A stretch of DNA of 64,000 nt from Paracoccaceae bacterium (lineage in GTDB: Bacteria; Pseudomonadota; Alphaproteobacteria; Rhodobacterales; Rhodobacteraceae). Made by a program: the position numbers and the translations under genes. Shown in pieces: positions 9,770-18,169 of this stretch. The first letter of the stretch is position 1. Every line of letters starts with the position of its first letter. Under the pieces are notes generated by a model that saw only the letters and a list, made by a program, of their open reading frames with translations, was not told the DNA's origin and ran no database searches. The DNA lies in NCBI GenBank assembly GCA_021647745.1, contig JAKIUB010000013.1, positions 1-64,000 of the forward strand, written 5' to 3'.

Positions 9770-10926
9770 GGGTATATCTGGTAGCTGGCGAGGCATCGGG
9801 CGACCGGCTTGGTGCCGCCTTGATGAGGGGGCTAAAGGCCGAAGCGGCAGATAAGATAGAGTTTTTCGGGGTTGGCGGGCCTTTGATGGCTGCCGAGGGG
9901 CAGGCAAGCCTGTTTGATATGAGCGAACTGGCGATATTTGGCTTGCTCGAGGTTCTGCCCAAATACCGCCATCTGGTGCGCCGCCTGAACCAAACAGCCG
10001 AAAACTTCATTTCGAGCGCAGCAGATGTGCTGATTACAATAGATTCTCCCGGCTTCAACCTGCGGCTTGCCGCCAAGGTTCGCGCGGGGTTTTCCGGCAA
10101 AATAATCCACTATGTTGCGCCTTCGGTATGGGCGTGGAAGCCGGGCAGGGCGAAAAAGATGGCACAGCATGTAGACCATGTGTTGGCGCTTTTACCCTTT
10201 GAGCCGCCCTACATGGAGGCGGCGGGCATGAGCTGTGATTTTGTCGGCCATCCGGTGGCGACAGAGCCGGTGCCGGATGCGGCCCAAATCGCGGCCTTGC
10301 GGCAGCAGATGGGTATTGGTGCACAAAGCCTGATCACGCTGTTGCCCGGCTCGCGGCTGAGCGAAATCACCCGTCTGGCGCCGATATTTTTCGAGGTCGC
10401 CAAAAGGCTGGGGCCTGCGTATCATTTTGCCCTGCCGGTAGCGGGAGAGCATTTGAAGGAACCGCTTGAGCAAATGCTGGCGCAGGCTGGCTTGAGGGCC
10501 GAGTTGGTATTTCCGGAAAATGGTCAAAAAACTACGGTTTTTGCGGCCTCGGAGCTGGCACTGGCGGCTTCGGGCACAGTGTCAATAGAGCTGGCGGCCG
10601 TTGGCACCCCGATGGTGATTGGCTATAAAACCAACTGGCTGACCGCCGCGATCATGCGTAAGGCAATGTTGGCGCCTTCGTTTACGCTGGTCAACCTGCT
10701 GACCGAAAGCAAAGCGGTGCCCGAATTTGAGCCACGCCTCTGCACGGTTGAAAACCTGCTCGGTGCGATGAAAACTCTGCTTGAGGATCCTCTCGCACGG
10801 GCGACACAAATCGCGGCGGGTGAACGCGCGATCATGGCTTTGGGCCGCGGAGGTCCGGACCCCGCCCGCCGCGCCGCCCGCTCGGTGCTTTCACAGCAAG
10901 CCCAACCCATCACAAACCGGGACTAA
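9757..10926 (+). CDS. lpxB: Lipid-A-disaccharide synthase LpxB
   Basis: Glycosyltransferase joining UDP-2,3-diacylglucosamine and lipid X into the lipid A disaccharide. The 389-residue protein has N-terminal AGEASGDRLGA, central YVAPSVWAWKPGR, and LLPGSRLSEI at the start of the second Rossmann half. It overlaps lpxI by 13 nt and ends the plus-strand envelope gene run; the next two genes are convergent. Confidence 0.95.
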   Translation: MGALRVYLVAGEASGDRLGAALMRGLKAEAADKIEFFGVGGPLMAAEGQASLFDMSELAIFGLLEVLPKYRHLVRRLNQTAENFISSAADVLITIDSPGFNLRLAAKVRAGFSGKIIHYVAPSVWAWKPGRAKKMAQHVDHVLALLPFEPPYMEAAGMSCDFVGHPVATEPVPDAAQIAALRQQMGIGAQSLITLLPGSRLSEITRLAPIFFEVAKRLGPAYHFALPVAGEHLKEPLEQMLAQAGLRAELVFPENGQKTTVFAASELALAASGTVSIELAAVGTPMVIGYKTNWLTAAIMRKAMLAPSFTLVNLLTESKAVPEFEPRLCTVENLLGAMKTLLEDPLARATQIAAGERAIMALGRGGPDPARRAARSVLSQQAQPITNRD

Positions 10927-10933
10927 ACAGCTA

Positions 10934-11641
10934 CTAGTCTGGCACGATCGTGTAGCCGGCACCACGCACGGTTTGCAGGTAGCGGGGGGATTTGGGGTCG
11001 GCTTCTATTTTGCGCCGCAACCGGGTGATCTGAACGTCGATCGCGCGTTCTTGTGCGGAGTTGTCACCTTGCCCGAGGGCTTCGACAAGGCGTGAGCGAG
11101 CCATGGTTTCGCCAGGTTTTGCCGCAAAAACCTTCATCAGCGCGTTTTCGGTGCTGGTTAGCCGGATAAGCTTGGTGCCGTGCCAAAGCTCGGCGCGGGC
11201 GATGTCATAGCGAAAAGCGCCGAGGTGAAGGTTCTTGGGTGGAGCGGGCTTGGTTGCTTGGCCAGGGGAGCGACGCAGGATGGCATTCACCCGTAGCAAC
11301 AACTCCTGAGGCTCGAAAGGTTTAGGCAGGTAGTCGTCCGCGCCGGCCTTGAGGCCGGTGATGCGGTCGGCAGGTTCGCCGCGCGCTGTCAGCAGCATGA
11401 TGGGGGTGGAGAGGCTGTTTCGCAGATCGCGGGTAAGGTCAAATCCGTTTTCGCCGGGCATCATTACATCAATGATAAGCATGTCGAATTCCAGCCCGAC
11501 CAGCAGGCGGCGGGCATGGGCGGCATCGCGGGCCGTGGTCGTCAGATAGCCGTTTTTGTTGAGAAATTTTGCAAGCAAGGTGCGGATGCGGGCGTCATCA
11601 TCCACGATCAACAGGTGGGCGCCATTGGGTTTAGCGAGCAT
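10934..11641 (-). CDS. petR: OmpR-family response regulator, PetR type
   Basis: Two-component response regulator. The receiver domain (residues 8-120) has the acidic pocket VDDD, the phospho-acceptor in LIIDVMMP and the KPF lysine; a winged-helix DNA-binding domain follows (about 140-230) with TVRGAGYTI at the end. Pairing with a MarR-type gene matches petP-petR of Rhodobacter, described as needed for cytochrome bc1 expression. The 5' end overlaps petP. Starts at 11650 (GTG), 11644 and 11641 (ATG) are all possible; I prefer 11641 because GGTGG lies at a workable distance. No histidine kinase is nearby. Confidence 0.85.
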   Translation of the reverse strand: MLAKPNGAHLLIVDDDARIRTLLAKFLNKNGYLTTTARDAAHARRLLVGLEFDMLIIDVMMPGENGFDLTRDLRNSLSTPIMLLTARGEPADRITGLKAGADDYLPKPFEPQELLLRVNAILRRSPGQATKPAPPKNLHLGAFRYDIARAELWHGTKLIRLTSTENALMKVFAAKPGETMARSRLVEALGQGDNSAQERAIDVQITRLRRKIEADPKSPRYLQTVRGAGYTIVPD

Positions 11642-12137
11642 CATTGCCACCGTTTACCAGTTGTTTTATCTGGGCAGCGGCTTCCGGTTCGAACATGGCG
11701 CCAAGCACGGTGCGAAACCCCTGCACGGCCTCCGGACCAGCGGCGGAATAGGCTTTTCGCATTTTTTGGCGCTGGGCGTTCGAAAGGGATTTTTCCAAGT
11801 CTTTGCCGTCTTGTGTCAGGTATAGGTTGCGCTGGCGACGGTCCTTTTTGCCTATACGGCTTTCTACCAGCCCGTTATTGACCAGCTCGCGCAGCACCCG
11901 GTTGAGGGATTGCTTGGTGACACCGAGAATATCGAGTAGCGCGCTGACGGTAAGCCCCGGCTTGCGGCAGATAAAGTGGATGGCGCGATGATGGGCGCGG
12001 CCATAGCCGTGCTCGGCGAGGATTCTGTCAGGGTAGGCGGTAAAGCCGCGATAGGCGAAAAACATCATTTCTATGCCTTGGCGCAATTGTTCGTCGGTTA
12101 AGAAAAGCAACTGGTCACTTCTGTTCGGGTTCTGCAT
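11631..12137 (-). CDS. petP: MarR-family regulator, PetP type
   Basis: 168-residue winged-helix regulator of the MarR family: central HTH (about residues 55-100) with the GVTKQSLNRVLRELVNNGLVE recognition region (short form given here), then the wing with RRQRNLYLT. It is the first gene of a petP-petR pair and overlaps petR by about 11 nt. A 19-nt palindrome at 12167-12185, 30 nt before its start codon, is a likely autoregulatory site. The ligand is unknown. Confidence 0.83.
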   Translation of the reverse strand: MQNPNRSDQLLFLTDEQLRQGIEMMFFAYRGFTAYPDRILAEHGYGRAHHRAIHFICRKPGLTVSALLDILGVTKQSLNRVLRELVNNGLVESRIGKKDRRQRNLYLTQDGKDLEKSLSNAQRQKMRKAYSAAGPEAVQGFRTVLGAMFEPEAAAQIKQLVNGGNDAR

Positions 12138-12166
12138 GGCCTACCTCTTTTTCTCGATCACAGTTT

Positions 12167-12185
12167 ATGTCAGCTATGTTGACAT
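12167..12185. promoter_or_regulatory. Putative MarR-type operator in the petP/ilvE divergent region
   Basis: Perfect inverted repeat ATGTCA-N7-TGACAT in the 135-nt gap between petP (minus) and ilvE (plus). Size and symmetry fit a MarR dimer site, and the right half contains a TTGACA-like hexamer. Assigning PetP as the binder is inference from proximity. Confidence 0.45.
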
Positions 12186-12272
12186 TCCAAGGGCTGAATG
12201 GTAGGAAATACGCAAGATACTTACGATATATTTGCGAATTACGCAATAAACAGAAAAATGCAAGGAAAAACC

Positions 12273-13142
12273 ATGGTAAACGGATATGATGATCGCGACG
12301 GGGTGATTTGGCTGGATGGCGAAATGGTACCGTGGCGTGAGGCCAATGTGCATATTTTGACCCATGCCATGCACTATGCCTCTTCGGTTTTCGAGGGGGA
12401 GCGCTGCTATAATGGCAAGATTTTCAAATCGGTGCAGCACTCCGAGCGCCTGCTGAAATCGGGTGAGTATATCGATATGCCGATACCGTGGAGCGTGGAG
12501 CAGATCGAGGAAGCCAAATATGCGGCACTGAAGGCCAACGGGCTGACGGACGCCTATGTGCGGGTGCTGGCATGGCGCGGTGCCGGCTCTGATATGGGGG
12601 TGGCGGCGGCCAATAATAAGGTGCGTATGGCGGTAGCTGTGTGGGAATGGGGCAATTATTACGGCGATGCCAAGTTTAAGGGCGCCAAGCTCGATATTTC
12701 CAAATGGCGGCGGCCTGATCCACTGACTATTCCGTGTTTTGCCAAGGCTTCGGGGCTATATATGATCTGCACCATGTCCAAGCACGCGGCCGAGGCCAAG
12801 GGCTGCTCGGATGCACTGATGTATGATTATCGCGGCTATGTGGCCGAGGCGACGGGGGCGAATATTTTCTTTGTCAAAGACGGCGTTGTGCATACCCCGC
12901 TGCCGGATTCGTTCTTGAACGGTATTACGCGGCAAACGGTGATTGGCATGCTGAAGGCGCGGGGCATCGAGGTGGTCGAGCGCCATATCATGGCCGACGA
13001 GCTGGTTGGTTTTGAGCAATGCTGGCTGACGGGCACCGCCGCCGAGGTTACGCCCGTGGGGCAAATCGGGGATTACAAGTTCGAGGTTGGCGCTTTGGCG
13101 CGCGAAATATCGGAAGCCTACGAAAAGCTGGTGCGTGAATGA
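12273..13142 (+). CDS. ilvE: Branched-chain amino acid aminotransferase
   Basis: PLP fold-type IV aminotransferase interconverting Leu/Ile/Val and their 2-oxo acids. The 289-residue product has the family length, THAMHYASSVFEGERCY near the N-terminus, the EATGAN segment and the C-terminal TGTAAEVTPV phosphate-binding loop. I set the start at ATG 12273 behind AGGA at about 12263; the reading frame is open further upstream but without a good ribosome site. It is divergent from petP and overlaps the next gene by ATGA. Confidence 0.93.
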   Translation: MVNGYDDRDGVIWLDGEMVPWREANVHILTHAMHYASSVFEGERCYNGKIFKSVQHSERLLKSGEYIDMPIPWSVEQIEEAKYAALKANGLTDAYVRVLAWRGAGSDMGVAAANNKVRMAVAVWEWGNYYGDAKFKGAKLDISKWRRPDPLTIPCFAKASGLYMICTMSKHAAEAKGCSDALMYDYRGYVAEATGANIFFVKDGVVHTPLPDSFLNGITRQTVIGMLKARGIEVVERHIMADELVGFEQCWLTGTAAEVTPVGQIGDYKFEVGALAREISEAYEKLVRE

Positions 13143-13465
13143 TCTTTCGCGGGGTGTTTCTGGCCGCATTTTTTGCCTTACCTTTAAGCGCACAGGAGGA
13201 TGAGGATGGCGTGATCCGCTCTTGTCTGGCCAAGGATAACACTACGGAGGTGTGTATCTGCGCCTCTCTGGTGCTGAAAGCGCGGGTTGGTGAACAGCCA
13301 TATGCCCGGTTTGGCGAGATCGAAGACCGGTTGGTCGCGCTGAGGGAGGGGGCCGAGGCGGATGACGGTGAAGAGATGGCGCTGCTCGGTGAAGGCTACC
13401 CCTATTTTGTGCCCCATGGTCAGGCTATTAGCGTCTGCACCAAAAAAATCTCGGCGGGAGAATAG
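13139..13465 (+). CDS. Small secreted protein with four cysteines, unknown function
   Basis: 108 residues with a clear N-terminal signal peptide (MIFRG then a hydrophobic stretch, cleavage near LSA). The mature part has cysteines in SCLAK, CICAS and SVCTK, enough for two disulfides, and an acidic middle. The start overlaps the ilvE stop by ATGA and the stop is 2 nt before the nucleoside hydrolase, so it is cotranscribed. I do not recognise the family. Confidence 0.7.
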   Translation: MIFRGVFLAAFFALPLSAQEDEDGVIRSCLAKDNTTEVCICASLVLKARVGEQPYARFGEIEDRLVALREGAEADDGEEMALLGEGYPYFVPHGQAISVCTKKISAGE

Positions 13466-13467
13466 AT

Positions 13468-14412
13468 TTGGCCAGAAAAATAATTATTGATACCGATCCC
13501 GGGCAGGATGATGCCGTGGCGATCCTGCTTGCTCTTGCTTCGCCCGAGCTGGATATTCTGGGCATTACCTGTGTTGCGGGCAACGTGCCGCTGGCCTTGA
13601 CCCAGCGCAATGCACGGATCATTTGCGAACTGGCGGGGCGGCCCGATGTGCCGGTATTTGCCGGTGCCAGCCGCCCGATGGTGCGCTCGCTGGTCACCGC
13701 CGAGCATGTCCATGGCAAAACCGGCCTGAACGGGCCGGAACTGTGGGAGCCGGGCATGCCGCTCAGAAAAGAGCATGCGGTGGATTTTATTGTAAAAACC
13801 CTGCGCACCAATCGTGATGGCGCTGTGACGCTCTGTGTGCTCGGCCCGCTGACCAATATTGCGCTGGCGTTGATAAAGGCACCCGATATTGCCGAGCATA
13901 TCCACGAGATCGTCCTGATGGGGGGTGGTAGCTTCGAGGGGGGCAATGTAACGCCGGCGGCCGAGTTTAATATTTATGTGGACCCCCATGCAGCCAAAGT
14001 GGTTTTTTCAGCCGGTATCCCGTTGGTGGTTATGCCGCTGGACCTGACCCACCAGACCCTGACAACAAGGGATCGGGTGGCGCGGTTTGCCGGTATGGGC
14101 AGCAAGGTTGGCAGCTTTACCGCCGAAATGCTCGGGTTTTTCGAGCGTTTTGATATGGAAAAATACGGCTCCGCTGGGGCGCCCTTGCATGATCCGAATG
14201 TGATCGCTTATTTGCTGCGGCCCGAAATTTATGGTGGCCGCGAGGTCAATATCGAAATCGAAACCGAATCGATGCTGACACTTGGCATGACCGTGGTTGA
14301 CTGGTGGCGGGTATCGGGGCGGGGCGCCAATGCGACATTTATGCGCGAGGTGGATGACCATGCCTTTTTTAATCTGCTTTTTGAGCGGTTCGAAAGCTTT
14401 GTGGACTCTTAA
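13468..14412 (+). CDS. Inosine/uridine-preferring nucleoside hydrolase
   Basis: Hydrolyses the N-glycosidic bond of ribonucleosides for salvage. The 314-residue product opens with DTDPGQDDA, the calcium- and ribose-binding signature of the IunH family, and has EFNIYVDPHAA in the middle. It starts with TTG at 13468 behind GGGAGA; no ATG gives a complete N-terminus. Substrate (purine or pyrimidine) cannot be decided from the sequence. Confidence 0.9.
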   Translation: MARKIIIDTDPGQDDAVAILLALASPELDILGITCVAGNVPLALTQRNARIICELAGRPDVPVFAGASRPMVRSLVTAEHVHGKTGLNGPELWEPGMPLRKEHAVDFIVKTLRTNRDGAVTLCVLGPLTNIALALIKAPDIAEHIHEIVLMGGGSFEGGNVTPAAEFNIYVDPHAAKVVFSAGIPLVVMPLDLTHQTLTTRDRVARFAGMGSKVGSFTAEMLGFFERFDMEKYGSAGAPLHDPNVIAYLLRPEIYGGREVNIEIETESMLTLGMTVVDWWRVSGRGANATFMREVDDHAFFNLLFERFESFVDS

Positions 14413-14513
14413 CGGGCTTTGTTTTCAGGTGGTATTCCGGCTTTCTTGATGGACATCATGGCGGACCGAAAAATAAGGACTATCGTGGCGTTCTTGAGGA
14501 TCAGGAGGATGCG

Positions 14514-15686
14514 ATGGAAGCGTTTGATATTGTAATTATAGGTGCTGGCCCTGCGGGGCTTGGCTTTGCGCGGCAAATGTCGGGGGCGGGGTTGCGGATT
14601 GCGCTTGTCGAGCAGCTTGAGGAAAACATATTGGCCGAGCCGCCCGAAGATGGCCGGGATATTGCGTTGACCCACACGTCAGAGCAGATCATGGAAGATC
14701 TGGGCATGTGGCAGCATATTCCCGAAGAGGCGATGGGGGTGATCCGCGAGGCAAAAGTAGTTAACGGGCGCTCGGATTATGCGCTGCACTTTGATAGTAT
14801 CCAAAGCGAAAAACCTTATCTTGGGCGAATTGTACCCAACCATCTGATCCGCAAGGCAGCTTATTTGCAGGTTAAGGACCTTGCGGATATCACCCTGATC
14901 ACGGGCGCATTGGTCGTGGAGGCCACTACCGGGCGGGTGGTGCTGGAGGACGGGCGAGAGCTGGGGGCTTCATTGGTTGTAGCGGCAGATAGCCGGTTTT
15001 CGGGCATTCGCCGGAAAATGGGTATATCTGCCGAGATGCTGGACTTTGGCCGGGTGGTGATTGTATGCGAGATGAGCCACGTGCTGCCCCATAATGATGT
15101 GGCGACCGAGTGCTTTCACTATGACCAGACCCTTGCAATTTTGCCAATGCATGGCGAGGTGTCTTCGGTAGTTGTAACTTTGTCGTCAGAAAAGGCCGAT
15201 GCAGCCATGGCCATGCCAGCACAGGCTTTTGCCGCCGATATTCAGGAGCGTTTCGGTGGTAAGCTGGGTAAAATGGAGCTAATCACCGACCGGGTCGCTT
15301 ATCCGCTGGTCGGGGTGTTTGCGCGGCAGTTTGTGGCCCCGCGCTTTGCGCTGGTGGGGGATGCGGCGGTAGGTATGCATCCGGTGACTGCCCATGGCTA
15401 TAACCTCGGCCTGTCAGGGGCAGCGCTATTATCAGAGGCGCTGCGTGCCGCGCTGGCAGAGGGGCAGGGTATTGGCGATATCGCGGTGCTGCGCCGCTAT
15501 GAACGGGCGCACAGAAAGGTTGCGCGGCCGCTTTATCTCGGGACCAACGCACTGGTAAAGCTCTATACGGACACGCGCCTGCCGGCAAAAATCTTGCGTG
15601 GAGTGGCGCTGCGGCTGGGTAATGCTTTGCCGCCCATCAAGCAGCGAATCGTGCAGCAACTCACGCAGATCAGCGCACGGGGTTGA
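14514..15686 (+). CDS. ubiM: UbiH/UbiF-family ubiquinone hydroxylase, probably UbiM
   Basis: FAD monooxygenase of the ubiquinone pathway. The 390-residue protein has the N-terminal GAGPAGLGFA FAD loop, the GRDIALTH segment, ADSRFSGIRRKMGI in the middle and the second FAD motif ALVGDAAVGMHPVTAHG. The ADSRFS...DFGRVVIVCEM pattern and overall length resemble UbiM, a hydroxylase that can replace several Ubi enzymes, more than UbiH or UbiF; I am moderately sure of this subtype. Strong AGGAGG precedes the start. A hairpin follows the stop. Confidence 0.8.
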   Translation: MEAFDIVIIGAGPAGLGFARQMSGAGLRIALVEQLEENILAEPPEDGRDIALTHTSEQIMEDLGMWQHIPEEAMGVIREAKVVNGRSDYALHFDSIQSEKPYLGRIVPNHLIRKAAYLQVKDLADITLITGALVVEATTGRVVLEDGRELGASLVVAADSRFSGIRRKMGISAEMLDFGRVVIVCEMSHVLPHNDVATECFHYDQTLAILPMHGEVSSVVVTLSSEKADAAMAMPAQAFAADIQERFGGKLGKMELITDRVAYPLVGVFARQFVAPRFALVGDAAVGMHPVTAHGYNLGLSGAALLSEALRAALAEGQGIGDIAVLRRYERAHRKVARPLYLGTNALVKLYTDTRLPAKILRGVALRLGNALPPIKQRIVQQLTQISARG

Positions 15687-15696
15687 TCTTTGGGGT

Positions 15697-15721
15697 CAGG
15701 CAGACTATCTGCCTGCTTCTT
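15697..15721 (+). terminator. Hairpin after the UbiM-like gene
   Basis: Perfect 8-bp stem CAGGCAGA / TCTGCCTG with a 3-nt loop (15697-15715), followed by a short CTTCTT stretch. It lies 11 nt after the stop and before rsfS. The T-tract is weak, so termination may be partial. Confidence 0.5.
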
Positions 15722-15795
15722 GAGGCACGGCTTTGCTTATGCTAGGCTGCGCACACCCGGCGCCGGGGGATGGCGTTTTGTTATTGGAGGTTTTC

Positions 15796-16224
15796 GTGTC
15801 ATCGGAACCGGAATTGGCGGCTAAGGCCGCGCATAAAGATGCAGTCGCTCAAAATGACAGCATAAAAACAGACCAGCTTGAAACCCTTTCACCGGACGCA
15901 CTGCTGGCGCTGATACTTCTGTCTCTTAATGAAGATGCAGCCGAGGATGTGGTAAATATCCCTTTGGCTGGCAAGTCTGAAGTGGCGGATTATATGGTGG
16001 TGGCCTCGGGCCGCTCCAGTAGGCATGTCGGCGCGCTGGCCGAAAAAATGGCGGACCGGATAAAGACAGCCTCGGGTATGCTTTGCCGCTCTGAAGGTAA
16101 GGATATGGGCGACTGGGTGCTGGTCGATTGTGGTGATGTAATCGTGCATATCTTCCGCCCCGAAGTGCGAGATTTTTATGACCTAGAAAAGCTCTGGTCG
16201 GTCAACCCGCGCGAAAAATCTTGA
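15796..16224 (+). CDS. rsfS: Ribosomal silencing factor RsfS
   Basis: Binds uL14 on the 50S subunit and blocks subunit joining when growth slows. The 142-residue product contains the DUF143 core with DYMVVASGRSSRH and GDWVLVDCGDVIVHIF. I use the GTG at 15796, preceded by TGGAGG; an ORF start at 15733 would add an unrelated leader. It overlaps rlmH as TTGA, a pairing conserved in bacteria. Confidence 0.92.
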   Translation: MSSEPELAAKAAHKDAVAQNDSIKTDQLETLSPDALLALILLSLNEDAAEDVVNIPLAGKSEVADYMVVASGRSSRHVGALAEKMADRIKTASGMLCRSEGKDMGDWVLVDCGDVIVHIFRPEVRDFYDLEKLWSVNPREKS

Positions 16225-16691
16225 GGCTGTCGCTGCTCGTTGTCGGACGGCAGCGGGCAGGGCCGGAAGCGGCGCTGGTGCATGACTATTTACAACGTTT
16301 CGAGCGCATCGGTAGAGGCATGGGGCTAGGCCCTGTGTCTGTGACCGAGGTTGAGGACAAAAAGGGCGGCGGCAAGGCTGGCGAGGCAGCGCTGCTCCAG
16401 AAATCTCTGCCCGAAGGGGCGATACTGGTGGCGTTGGACGAGCGCGGCAAGCTTTTGACCTCGCCGGAATTTGCCCTGAAAATTGCTGGCTGGCGGGATC
16501 AGGGACCGCGCGAACTGGTTTTTATGATCGGGGGCGCGGACGGGCTGTTGCCTGCGCTGGCCGCAAAGGCTGATTTCAAGCTTTCTTTTGGCAAGATGGT
16601 ATGGCCGCATATGCTTGCGCGGGTTATGCTATGCGAGCAGCTTTACCGCGCGGCCAGCATTCTTTCCAATGCCCCCTACCATCGGGACTAG
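16221..16691 (+). CDS. rlmH: 23S rRNA pseudouridine-1915 N3-methyltransferase RlmH
   Basis: SPOUT methyltransferase acting on helix 69 of 70S ribosomes. 156 residues, with the knot region MIGGADG and a C-terminal EQLYRAASI...PYHRD tail characteristic of RlmH. It starts with TTG overlapping the rsfS stop. Convergent with the minus-strand sensor gene 14 nt downstream. Confidence 0.94.
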   Translation: MRLSLLVVGRQRAGPEAALVHDYLQRFERIGRGMGLGPVSVTEVEDKKGGGKAGEAALLQKSLPEGAILVALDERGKLLTSPEFALKIAGWRDQGPRELVFMIGGADGLLPALAAKADFKLSFGKMVWPHMLARVMLCEQLYRAASILSNAPYHRD

Positions 16692-16705
16692 CCTGCTCTG
16701 GCGAG

Positions 16706-17167
16706 CTATCTGCGCGCCCTGCCGCCACGTTTTTCAAGCGAAACCACATAAGCGGCGCGCTCCTCCGGGGTGAGCAGGCTGATGCGCTCCAGCAAGGCGC
16801 TATGGGCCAGCTCGCCGAGGGCCAGAAAGCGTGCGCGCTGGCGCTGCAATATTTCTTCGACTGCCGATATCTCGAAAGGCTTGGCCTCAAGGGCTGTGAT
16901 CATCTGGCGGCGCATATCGGCCAGCGCAGCCCGATTGGCGCGCAGCTCGTCCCGACGGCTCAGTAGCTGCGCGCGTAGCTCATCACGGTGCTCTTTGGGC
17001 AGAGCAAAGGAAAGAAAGGCCACCGCGTCCGGTGGCGGCGAGCGGCGGGGCTTTTCTTTGAGCGAAAGACCGATGACCAGACCAATGATGGCCAGATTTA
17101 CCCCCAGAGAGACAATAAGCAATATTTTGACCCAGCTGCGGCTGGCGGGATTTTTTTGAGTGGGCAT
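16706..17167 (-). CDS. Periplasmic heavy-metal-sensor-like protein (CnrX/ZraP type)
   Basis: 153 residues: one N-terminal membrane helix (about 13-35) that anchors a helical periplasmic domain rich in Arg, Leu and Glu. The pattern LPKEHRDELRAQL ... LTPEERAAYV fits the CnrX/ZraP heavy-metal-resistance superfamily. It is last in an apparent three-gene operon with an ECF sigma factor and a one-helix membrane protein, reminiscent of CnrYXH. The mature part has a single histidine-poor core, so the sensed signal may not be Co/Ni; it is unknown. Confidence 0.72.
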   Translation of the reverse strand: MPTQKNPASRSWVKILLIVSLGVNLAIIGLVIGLSLKEKPRRSPPPDAVAFLSFALPKEHRDELRAQLLSRRDELRANRAALADMRRQMITALEAKPFEISAVEEILQRQRARFLALGELAHSALLERISLLTPEERAAYVVSLEKRGGRARR

Positions 17168-17170
17168 GGG

Positions 17171-17524
17171 CTAGCTCTCCGTCATTAAAATGGACAGGGT
17201 ATCAAGGGGGTTGCTGCTGCCGGGACTGTCAAACCCGACAGCCTGAAACATTGGCAGCTCAAACAGGGTATCACTATAGCCGGCACCAATAAAAATACCG
17301 AGTGCTGCACAGCCCGCCAGTGCCAGCCCGCCGCCAATGCCGCCAATCGGGGCCAAAAACCGCACCCAGAAAACGGGCTTTTCGGCGAGGGAGGCAGTCA
17401 GGGCCGGTGGAGATATCTCGGCGGCATCGGCCAGCACCCGCGCCACCAGGCTGGCCGAAGGCAGCGGAGGCCCGGAGGTTTTTGCGGCGCCGAGTGCTGT
17501 GTCTATCGGGTTTTTTGCGGTCAT
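17171..17524 (-). CDS. One-helix membrane protein, candidate anti-sigma factor
   Basis: 117 residues: about 50 cytoplasmic residues, one glycine/alanine-rich membrane helix (about 55-81) and a short periplasmic tail. Its start overlaps the sigma factor stop by ATGA and its stop is 3 nt before the CnrX-like gene. Position and topology match the anti-sigma component (CnrY-like) of ECF cassettes. No recognisable zinc-binding anti-sigma motif is present, so the role is inferred from context only. Confidence 0.6.
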   Translation of the reverse strand: MTAKNPIDTALGAAKTSGPPLPSASLVARVLADAAEISPPALTASLAEKPVFWVRFLAPIGGIGGGLALAGCAALGIFIGAGYSDTLFELPMFQAVGFDSPGSSNPLDTLSILMTES

Positions 17525-18117
17525 GTCCTTGCTCCTTTTTTCGATCTTCTCCGGCTAAATCCGGGCAGGTGAGCCAGCTTGTCGGCCAGTCCTCGCTTTG
17601 CACGGCCAAGCAGGCTCTCGACGGCTTCGACGCTGGTTTCCATCACCTGTGCGACCTCCGTGTTTGACAGCTCTTCGAAATGGCGCAGGTGCAGGGCGTT
17701 GCGTTGTCGCTCGGGCAGGGTCTGGAGGGCGCTGTGCAGGGCATGGCTGCTTTCCTGTGCGATCAGGCCTTCTTCGGCGCTGATGTTGCTGTCTATCTGC
17801 TCAGGGGCAGCCTCCAGGGCCACTGTCCGGCGCTTGCGCAGGCGGTCGGTGCAGGCATTGGCGGTGACACGGTAGAGCCATGTCGAGAGCCGGGCTTCTC
17901 CTGCGCGCCAGACGGGAGCGGCTTTCCAGAGCTTGAGCATGGCCTCCTGTGCGACATCTTCGGCCTCGCCATGGTCTTGCAGTATCCGATAGGCATGGGC
18001 AAATACCCGTGGCAAATGCCGCGTGGTCAGCATGCGTGCGGCATCTTGATCGCCGCTGGCATAGCGCGCCATCAGCGCTGCGTCATTTTCAGTGCTTTGG
18101 TCCAGAGCCATGGTCAT
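17521..18117 (-). CDS. ECF-type RNA polymerase sigma factor
   Basis: 198 residues with sigma region 2 (DHGEAEDVAQEAMLKLW, then STWLYRVTANACTDRLRKR) and region 4 (LPERQRNALHLRHFEELSNTEVA with an HTH). No region 1 or 3, as in extracytoplasmic-function sigma factors. First gene of a sigma / membrane protein / CnrX-like operon, 52 nt downstream of an EF-hand gene on the same strand that may share its transcript. Confidence 0.9.
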   Translation of the reverse strand: MTMALDQSTENDAALMARYASGDQDAARMLTTRHLPRVFAHAYRILQDHGEAEDVAQEAMLKLWKAAPVWRAGEARLSTWLYRVTANACTDRLRKRRTVALEAAPEQIDSNISAEEGLIAQESSHALHSALQTLPERQRNALHLRHFEELSNTEVAQVMETSVEAVESLLGRAKRGLADKLAHLPGFSRRRSKKGART

Positions 18118-18169
18118 GTGCCGAGTTTACGGGCCGGCGGAGGAAATGCCAGCCCGTATTTCACCAAGG

